This document shows positions 8,054 through 13,910 of a stretch of 13,910 nucleotides of DNA, in pieces. The position numbers and the translations under genes were made by a program. This DNA is from Polyrhizophydium stewartii (Eukaryota > Chytridiomycota > Chytridiomycetes > Rhizophydiales). How positions within the stretch are numbered: the first letter of the stretch is position 1; each line of letters opens with the position of its first letter. Under the pieces are notes generated by a model that saw nothing but the letters and a program-made list of their open reading frames with translations, did no database searches and was not told where the DNA came from. The stretch lies in contig JADGIZ010000423.1 in NCBI GenBank assembly GCA_027604665.1, forward strand, positions 1-13,910, read 5' to 3'.

Positions 8054-9692
8054 ATGTCGCTGCCAAGCGTCCTCGCTCAGCAGCCGCCCGCCGCAGACGC
8101 CGAGGCGCCCGCGCCGCCCGCGGCTGACGGCGGCGCCGCCCAGCAGCCCGACGCAGTGCCCTCGCTGGCCGAGCGGCTGTGGGACATCACCACCGCATAC
8201 GTGCCCCTCACGTACACGTCCTTTGGCGGCCCGCAGGTCCACATTGCCATGTACATCCACGAGTTTGTCGAGAAGCGCAAGTGGCTGCCCAGCAACGTCT
8301 TTGCGGAGCTGTTCGCCATCGCCCAGGCGCTGCCCGGCCCCGCGTCGACGCAGCTCGGGTACAGCATCGGCCTCATCCGCGGCGGCGTTGCCGGCGGCCT
8401 GCTGTCCTTCTTCATTTGGAGGTGCGTCGGGCGTCGTCGCCCGTGTTTGCGTCTGTCGCCTCTGCCGCCGCCTCATCGAACCCGGCCGTGGCGCCCGCTG
8501 ACGCCATCGCGCGATCCACCCGCGCGATCCCACCCCTCCCCCTCCCGCGGACAGCTTCCCGTGCATGATTATCATGATGGGCTTTGGCATCGGCGTCTCG
8601 CAGCTCGGCTCGTCGCTGCCGCCCGTGGTCCTCTACCTCCAAAACGGCCTCACGTCCGCCGCCGTCGGCCTCGTCGCCCTCGCCGCTTACAAGCTCTGCA
8701 CCAAGCTGCTCGCCGACCGCATCTGCAGCGCCATTGGCGCCGTCTCGGCCATCCTCGCCATCAACCTCTACAAGCAGGCGTGGCTGTTCCCCGTGCTCAT
8801 GATTGCGGGCGGCACCGTCACGTTCATCGAGGCTCAGATCGCCGCCGCCGCGGAGCGCCGTGCGCGCGAGCAGGCGGCCATCTCGTCGTCCGAGGCCCGC
8901 GACGAGGCGCGCGCGCTGCAGCCCGGGTCCACGGCCGACAGCGGCGCACAGACGCCCAAGTCGGGCTCGAGCGGCAGCGGCGCCGCCGACGAGTCGACGT
9001 TTTTCAAGGTCCGCTTCTCGTACTCGCCGCGCACGGGCCTCGTGCTGCTCGGCATCTGGGCCGTGCTGCTCGTTGTCGCGATTGTGCTGCGCGGCATCGA
9101 CGCCCCGCGCCCGCTCAGCGTCCTCGGCACGCTCTACTTTGTCGGATCCATCATCTTTGGCGGCGGCCCTGTCGTGATCCCGCTGCTGCAGAACTACGTT
9201 GTCACCAACGGCTGGCTCAGCGACTCAGAGTTCCTCATTGGCCTCGCCATCATCAACGCCATGCCCGGTCCCAACTTCAACATCGCCGCGTACGTGGGCG
9301 CCCTCGCTCTCCGCGACAGCGTCGGCGCGAGCATCGGCGGCGCACTCCTCGGCAACATTGGCATCTTCCTGCCGGGCCTGCTGCTCATGTCGGGCCTCAT
9401 GCCGCTGTGGAACCAGTACCGCGCGCTCAAGTCGGTGCAGTCGGTCTTCCGCGGCGTCAACGCCGCCGCCGTGGGTCTCGTCGTCGCTGCCATTTACCTG
9501 CTCGGCCAAAAGACCATCACCCCGCCCCACAGCAGCGGCCTGGGCATCGTCGAGCCGCTCACCGATCACCCCATCTACATTGGCGTTGCCATCTTCTCGT
9601 ACACGGCGTCGGGATTCCTTGGCCTCCCCACGCCACTCGCCATCATCCTCGGCGGCATCTTTGGCATCATCCATTGGGGTATCTCCAGATAG
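8054..9692 (+). CDS. CHR-family chromate ion transporter, long two-domain form
   Basis: Two exons, 8054-8421 and 8555-9692, join across a 133-nt phase-2 intron (GTGCGT donor) to give about 501 residues. The protein has the duplicated CHR (ChrA) architecture. The N-half carries TSFGGPQVHIAMYI and AQALPGPASTQLGYS; the C-half carries the matching FGGGPVVIPLLQ and NAMPGPNFNIAAYVG. A Ser/Ala/Glu-rich cytosolic linker (about 8880-9000) joins the halves. CHR proteins are multi-pass membrane transporters; bacterial members export chromate, sometimes linked to sulfate, while fungal substrates are less certain. ATG 8054 is chosen as the first in-frame ATG. The codons just upstream would add a hydrophobic signal-like stretch, but an in-frame TGA at 7997-7999 and the absence of an ATG mean that reading needs a TTG start. 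The intron and codon use match the neighbours, so this is a resident gene rather than recent bacterial DNA. Confidence 0.93.
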
Positions 9693-9769
9693 CAGTGGCT
9701 CAGTTATCCTGGTGTCCTGTCGCCCACTTCCGCCCTGGCACACCCCATCCATGCATGCATCCGCCGCAA

Positions 9770-9775
9770 AATAAA
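9770..9775 (+). promoter_or_regulatory. Polyadenylation hexamer AATAAA for the CHR transporter
   Basis: AATAAA lies 77 nt after the TAG of the chromate-type transporter on the same strand, and the sequence turns AT-richer just there. Ty3/Gypsy-like sequence begins about 25-70 nt further on. Confidence 0.55.
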
Positions 9776-9840
9776 TTCTAAATGCACCATTTAGTCATTG
9801 CACTCGTGCGGCCGATCAGCACATAGAAACACATGCCCAT

Positions 9841-10155
9841 ACTGACGCCTCCAAGTGGGGCCTAGGCGGCTGGATAGGGCAGCGGCAAGAGGACATCCAG
9901 ATCCACCCTGTGCTTTTCTGGTCGCGCAAGCTGCGCGACGCAGAGTGTCCAAACTCACCATTCAACCTCGAGTTCTTGGCGATGGTGGAGATGCTGGACA
10001 AGCACCGGCATCTTCTCGAGCCATTGACTTTCAGCGTCTGGACTGACCACAAGCCGTTGGTCAAGATTGAGTCCTTGAGCGACTCCTCAATCATGGCCAA
10101 TGACTTGTGGTCGGCCCAGACGCTGAACGTGAGCAGCTCAAGCAGATCTCGATGA
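9841..10155 (+). mobile_element. Ty3/Gypsy RNase H fragment, + strand arm
   Basis: The + strand frame opens with TDASKWGLGGWIGQ, continues with HPVLFWSRKLRD and FNLEFLAMVEMLDKHRHLLE, and reaches FSVWTDHKPLVKIE. This is the usual order of Ty3/Gypsy RNase H motifs (TDAS, FxSRKL, E-x-E-like core, TDHKPL). It stops after about 105 codons. From about 10078 onward this frame is reading the antisense of the opposite arm rather than element sequence. No LTR, integrase or intact RT accompanies it. A weakly matching segment extends the arm back to about 9797, where an in-frame TAG breaks it. It is a dead fragment. Confidence 0.85.
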
Positions 10156-10316
10156 TTGTCCAGCATCTCAACTAGTGCCATGAACTCAAGGTTGAATGGC
10201 GCGTTTGCAATTTCCGGATCATGCAGCTTGCGCGACCAGTAGAGCACCGGGTGGATCTGGTTATCATCGTGGCACTGTCCAATCCAGTCGCAAAGGCCCT
10301 GCTTGGAGGCGTGGGT
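9841..10316. repeat. Large imperfect palindrome made from two RNase H arms
   Basis: Position 9841 (start of TDAS on +) pairs with 10316 (start of THAS on -), which puts the centre near 10077-10079. The arms are about 238 nt each and, by eye, about 75-80% identical as reverse complements. Blocks such as CAGCGTCTGG with CCAGACGCTG and GACCACAAG with CTTGTGGTC flank the centre, with almost no spacer. Transcription through it would give a long imperfect hairpin. Confidence 0.85.
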
Positions 10317-10700
10317 GCAGACGTGCGTCTGTCTGGACGGCCTCGCATCGTGGCCATGATGATTACAGTTGGATTTATATTTGGGGTTTCCCCTGTCGAT
10401 AAACACACGCTTCAGACGCGCACGTTTGCCGTCCCCAGAACCGCCCGTCACCCGTCGCCCCACGCACCCGTCACACCCCGTCGAGCTCCAGGAACCACCC
10501 GTGGCTTCCGGAGTTCTTTCAGCGTCTCCTTGGCCGGGTAAAAGTAGCGCAGCACGGGCGCCGACGGCTTCGGAGTGCTTGGCAGTCCACTTCCACTTGG
10601 CTCTCTTGCGCATCAGGTTTGTGAGCGTGGCCGCGAGGCCCGCGACACACGAGATGAACTCGCACATCCAGTTGACCGCCGCACGAGCAATCTGACCAGT
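10079..10700 (-). mobile_element. Ty3/Gypsy RT-RNase H remnant, - strand
   Basis: Read on the - strand, the segment near 10680-10560 resembles the end of a Gypsy reverse transcriptase (AVNWMCEFISCVAGLAATLT, then RKRAKWKWTAKHSEA). A frame change and small deletion follow, then SAPVLRYFYPAKETL, the usual RT-to-RNase H junction. About 190 nt of unrelated-looking DNA (about 10320-10505) then intervenes. The RNase H part resumes as THASKQGLCDWIGQ, HPVLYWSRKL, FNLEFMALVEMLDNHRDLLE and FSVWADHKSL. Asp of the TDAS motif is replaced by His, so even the intact part would lack a catalytic acid. It is a pseudogene-like element fragment. Confidence 0.75.
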
Positions 10701-10847
10701 GACGGAGGTGTCGCCTGGCGCACTTTGGGTGTCATTGACCGGGCGATGCCAGTGCTGGAACCATGCGATCAGAGCACCGCACATCAGCAACCCTCATTGC
10801 AGATGTTATAAGCGGGCCGGCAGTTACTCGTGGCAACGGGGACTGAC

Positions 10848-10973
10848 GGGCCCGGGTCAGCGGCAGTGGGAGGCGGGCGAGGACGGAGAGCATTCATTGA
10901 CATGCCTGGCGGGCGCGGGTCGGCGGCAGCGGGAGGCGGACGTGGGCGGAGAAGCACAGATGACGGCATGAAG
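10848..10973 (+). repeat. Two-copy tandem repeat, 63-nt period
   Basis: The unit starting at 10848 (GGGCCCGGGTCAGCGGCAG) recurs at 10911 (GGGCGCGGGTCGGCGGCAG). The first 33 nt match at about 28 positions, and the similarity fades later (GAGCATTCATTGACATG against GAAGCACAGATGACGGCATG). It is non-coding as far as I can see. Confidence 0.6.
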
Positions 10974-11178
10974 AAAAAACGTGGGTGCCGGGGCGGATGA
11001 GGGCGGCGTCCTGACGACGGGAGGGCCAGATGGCTTACAGATCTTGCGCGACAAGCGGCCGCAGGCAAGGCGGTCGGCAGGGGGACGGCGGACAGCTCGG
11101 CCAATAACACATGTCAATGTGGCGACGGCCGAGTATGGATCTTGCAGTGCACTTGTGTGCCCATGCCAATTCAACCCA

Positions 11179-11192
11179 TGTGTGTGTGTGTG
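11179..11192 (+). repeat. (TG)7 microsatellite abutting the AVT stop codon
   Basis: Seven TG units on the + strand, that is (CA)7 on the coding strand, begin directly after the TGA (11195-11193) of the - strand amino-acid transporter. It lies in the 3' untranslated region, so length changes would not alter the protein. Confidence 0.8.
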
Positions 11193-13170
11193 TCACGCTG
11201 CCCACTGGGTCCCCGAGCGCCGTGCGGCATCGGCCGTGCCCGCGATGCCACCCGCGAGCCCGAGCGACACCAGCAGCACGTCGACGGCCACCTCCCACCA
11301 CGCCAGCGTCGGCAGAAAGAGCACCAGGTGGCATGCGCATGGGAACACGAGCGTGATGAAGAACGAGAAAAGCGCGCCGACAAGACTGATGAGGTGCGTG
11401 AAGTTTGGGAAGCATGTGCTCACAAAGAGCACGAGGATCCCGAGCGCCGTGCGCACGGCGACACGCAGGGCTATGGGCGCCGGGACGTTATGCGGTGTAC
11501 GGCGTGCACTTGCGTTTGCGCCTTGAGATATCTCGTGGGTGGTTGTGGCAGTGATGTGTGCGTCCGTATGCGGGATGCCTGCCGAGCCGTCGACTCGCGA
11601 AGCGGCCGCTTGCGCCGCTTGCTGGATCATGCGCTCAAAGACATGAGCGACGGGGTTCATTAACAGCGCGTACTCTGCAGACAGTGCTGTCAGTCCCGTC
11701 ATCGACTGTTTGTGCCTTGCACTGCGAGACCCAACTGCATGTCGGTACGATAATCAGGATCCACAACAGCATGCTGTTCAGCGGCTTGCTGTATCCAGGC
11801 GCTGTGTACAGGTTGAGCGTAAACTCTTCCTCAATGTCTGCGCCGAACATGAGGTACACGGCGGTCGAGACAGACACAAACCAGACAAAGATGGCAATCT
11901 GCGCTCGGCTCGAGTGAGCAGGGCAGCCAGTCGGTTTTGCTGTCACCAGTGGCTGCGCACCATGTAGCTCAGGCTGATCATGGCGCGGAATTGCCGGGGA
12001 GATCGCATGTCCGTATAGATAGACGGGATCACGGAGTGTCCGCTGTATGTGAAGATGACAAGACCTGGCTCGATGCGGATGCCTCAGCTGGCAGCATCAG
12101 TGTGTATGCGCGCTATGCTGCCTCACCCATGTTGAGCAGCAGGAACGACCAATCCTGGGGCCAGAGCTGTGTCGCCGCGGGCTCCCACAGACTGCCCTGT
12201 CTCGTTTCATGGCGGCAACCATCAGCGAAGAGCATCCAACAGAGCGTGCAAGCGCACAGCGCACCGGTGCATGCGCGGCGGATATACCGTCGTATAGCGT
12301 GATGAACAGTAGCGACACGCTGGCCAAGATGCCCAGCGAGCTCGAGATGGACAGGACCGCCAGCGAGTCGACCCAGCTGGACGCGATCATGACCGCGGCT
12401 GCAACGACCTTGAGATGCGACAGCTGCAGCGCGGGCCACAGCGCCTTAAGCGTGTCGCCCACGACAATGACGTAGCTGATGCCGCAGCTCATGAGCTCAA
12501 AGACATAGACGCTGGACACCAGCCAGCGGCCCCGCGCGCCAAATGCCAGCTGGCCAATGTCGCCCAGCGTGCGGATCTCTGGGTCCAGCTGCATGCACTT
12601 GATGAGCAGGAACGACGTGAAGAGCGTCGTGAACCCGCCGGCGAGGATGCAGCCGATGCCCATGATCCAACCGCCCGTCTTGAGCGTATACGGCAGCGAC
12701 AGCAGCGACAGACCGACGAGTAGGTTGACCGAGTTGATGACCGACTGCGTGAACGTGGATTTGGACATGCCCTCGAGTGGCGGTATATCATGATCCGCAG
12801 GGGCAGCGTCACCAGTGTGCGGGGAGACATGCACATCGACGCCGGAGCTGTATCCGCGACGGGGTATCTGCGGCAGAAGGTGCGGGTGGGCAAGCAGCGG
12901 CGACGTCTCGTCCTCGGACACGACATAGCGGTCCGTGTCGTGGTCGCCGTCGTGGTCTGCGCCGTCTGGAGCGGACGAGCGCCGGCGCACGGCGAACAGC
13001 AGGCCGTCAAAGGTGTCGCGGCTGCTGTTCTCGGTGTGGCCGCCGACCGGCCGGCGATGCTGACTGGCGGTGCGCGAATGGGCCGCGGAATGCCGCCTCG
13101 AGCCGGTCCGCAAACCCTCGGGATCTTCGTCTATTGCGACGAGCGATGCCGCGCTGGCGCTGCCTGGCAT
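11193..13170 (-). CDS. AVT-type (AAAP family) amino-acid transporter
   Basis: On the - strand, exons 13170-12265, 12196-12127, 12064-11961, 11898-11731 and 11672-11193 join to give about 575 residues. A Ser/Arg-rich cytosolic N-terminus of about 130 residues precedes helix 1 (SVINSVNLLVGLSLLSLPYT), the conserved start of the amino-acid/auxin permease fold. Later landmarks also fit AVT proteins: a DG...PGSLWEPA loop formed by splicing, GHSVIPSIYTDM, then ALRVAVRTALGILVLFVS and LISLVGALFSFFITLVFP. Family members move amino acids across the vacuolar membrane. An acidic dileucine ETSPLL (about residues 88-93) matches AP-3-type vacuolar sorting signals. The fourth intron is ambiguous: the donor could be 11731|11730 (GTCTCG) or 11749|11748 (GTACCG). 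The start at 13170 is the nearest ATG; an upstream exon ending at 13291 is a credible alternative. Confidence 0.88.
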
Positions 13171-13290
13171 CGGCGGATGGTGCGGCGGGGCAGTGAGCCA
13201 CGGCGTCGCGTCCCTGGATCCGCCATGCGATGCAGGGGAGGGGGTCAGCCGGCGGCGGCGCGATGCGGGCGGGGTGCGGCGCGGCGGCAC

Positions 13291-13455
13291 CTGGCGAGCA
13301 GCGCGGCCCTGCGGGCGGTGTCGCTGAGAAACGACACGGCCGAGCGCACGCTGGCGGGCGGCGACGCGGCGAGCAGCGACGGCCGGCGCGGGATCGAGAT
13401 GCGCGACGACGCGCTGGGCGCCCTCGCGTGCCGCGTCCACGGGCCGCGGGCATCG
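13291..13455 (-). other. Candidate upstream coding exon of the AVT gene
   Basis: The - strand frame here encodes SSRISIPRRPSLLAASPPAS and then SVRSAVSFLSDTARRAALLA, a Ser/Arg-rich sequence of the kind seen at fungal transporter N-termini, with G or C at nearly every third position. It ends at 13291 in phase 2 before a GTGCCG. An acceptor at 13154, also phase 2, would join it to AASLVAIDEDPEGL of the AVT gene through a 137-nt intron. The donor is non-consensus for this window, so this is a possibility rather than a call. If right, the ATG at 13170 lies in the intron. Confidence 0.35.
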
Positions 13456-13822
13456 GCGGCATCGGCGGGCTCGGCGCGGTCGGCGGCTGCCGCCTGCGGC
13501 GGCGGGTGCGGCTGCCGCCCCGCCTGCGCTTCCATCTGGCGGCCAGCGCCCGCGCCTGCGCCGCCGCGCCGCCTCTTGCCCATGCGGGCCCACATGGCCG
13601 CGCATGCCCCTCGCCTGCCTGCCGCGTTTGGCCGCCGCCGCGCGTTTGGCGTTTCCCCCACCACTCCATGTTCTCGCGGTCGCTCTCGCTCGTCGCCCAA
13701 GGTCCGTGCGCTGCCGCCGCCATGCGCAGCCGCACCCGCCCGTGCACGCCCCGCGCTCGGCCTGCACGCTGACGCCGCCCGCAACTTGCGCGCATGCCCG
13801 CCCGCGCCGGCGCCCGCCGCAC
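13456..13822. other. GC-rich stretch without a supported gene
   Basis: Open frames on both strands are Arg/Ala/Pro-rich and mutually overlapping, typical of high-GC non-coding or leader DNA. On the - strand it lies between the dynamin exon and the AVT gene. It could be intron or 3' flank of the dynamin gene plus promoter of AVT. I looked for the dynamin continuation (a TKLD motif) and did not find it. Confidence 0.4.
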
Positions 13823-13910
13823 GCCCTCGGGGGCGACCTCGCGCGCGAGCTTGAGGCCGTCCGAGTTTGCCAGGTCCGTGTTGCCGGCCGTGACGGCGAG
13901 GATGATGGCG
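13823..13910 (-). CDS. Dynamin-family GTPase, partial exon at window edge
   Basis: Read on the - strand from the right edge, 29 codons give AIILAVTAGNTDLANSDGLK followed by LAREVAPEG. This matches the stretch of dynamin-superfamily G domains (Dnm1/Vps1/dynamin) between the DxPG and TKxD motifs, where the usual form is ILAVTPANxDLANSDALKLA. These GTPases drive membrane fission of mitochondria, peroxisomes or vacuoles. After Gly the frame becomes Arg/Ala-rich and no longer dynamin-like, so a phase-0 intron starting GTGCGG at 13822 is likely. The expected next exon with TKLD is not visible in the remaining window, so either the intron is long or the gene is broken. The rest of the gene lies outside the window. 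Confidence 0.8.

Larger units (their letters stand above)
10701..11192. other. Gene-poor stretch between the Gypsy remnant and the AVT gene
   Basis: No convincing protein is seen on either strand; the overlapping open frames are Arg/Pro/Ala-rich shadows. The stretch holds possible further Gypsy-derived sequence up to about 10790, a two-copy 63-nt repeat and, next to the - strand stop codon of the transporter, a (TG)7 run. It should also contain the 3' untranslated region of the transporter, but I see no canonical AATAAA on the - strand just after its stop. Confidence 0.5.

Noticed and set aside
8054..9692. Chromate transporter as evidence of bacterial DNA or contamination
   Set aside because: It has a spliceosomal-type intron, an AATAAA signal and codon use like its neighbours, and CHR proteins are known in fungi and other eukaryotes.
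8000..9781. 593-codon unspliced reading of the chromate transporter
   Set aside because: After about 8421 that frame loses the CHR sequence and becomes Arg/His-rich. Splicing 8421 to 8555 restores the second part of the N-half and the whole C-half.
9816..10790. A single - strand protein of 324 residues
   Set aside because: It is a chance read-through joining degraded RT, unrelated DNA, the RNase H arm and the antisense of the other arm; it is not one gene.
12790..13854. 354-codon + strand ORF
   Set aside because: It is antisense to the AVT N-terminus and helix-free, with the Arg/Ala/Gly composition expected from GC-rich shadow frames.
1..13910. CRISPR arrays, rRNA or tRNA genes
   Set aside because: I saw no regularly spaced repeats, no cloverleaf-like segments with box A/B signals and no rRNA-like sequence.

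Overview
This window reads as nuclear DNA from a GC-rich, intron-dense eukaryote. At least five genes are cut by short introns, mostly about 58-150 nt. Donors are mostly GTGAGT or GTGNGT, acceptors are AG, and a CTGAC branch-point-like motif recurs. Polyadenylation hexamers and a decayed Ty3/Gypsy fragment fit this. The gene mix (AVT-type amino-acid transporter, long-chain CHR chromate-type transporter, plant-like LRR receptors without kinases, dynamin) suggests an early-diverging zoosporic fungus such as a chytrid. That is an inference; other protists remain possible.

Left third, + strand (1-5745): three related LRR receptor-like genes in tandem. Gene A is only a 3' end. Gene B can be spliced from an N-cap exon to its stop. 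Gene C lacks a recognisable first exon. LRRs are encoded one per 72-nt phase-2 exon, framed by Cys-rich N- and C-caps with fixed spacings, then one exon for a membrane helix and short tail. Gene C carries two ectodomain modules in series. An unrecognised + strand ORF lies between B and C.

Middle, + strand (5746-9780): a GA-rich tract and an extreme GC block, then a gene for an EGF-like module followed by about seven membrane helices, then a two-exon CHR-family anion (chromate) transporter with a polyadenylation signal.

Right third: a palindrome of decayed Ty3/Gypsy RNase H sequence (about 9800-10320) joined to RT remnants on the - strand, and a small 63-nt tandem repeat. A - strand AVT-type amino-acid transporter follows with five or more exons. 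At the right edge is a - strand fragment of a dynamin GTPase domain.

Taken together, the window holds several cell-surface and membrane genes (LRR receptors, an EGF-7TM protein, two transporters) next to a small repeat-rich patch. Nothing shows that they act in one pathway. The most notable features are the modular exon design of the LRR family and the shared C-terminal tail motif of genes B and C.
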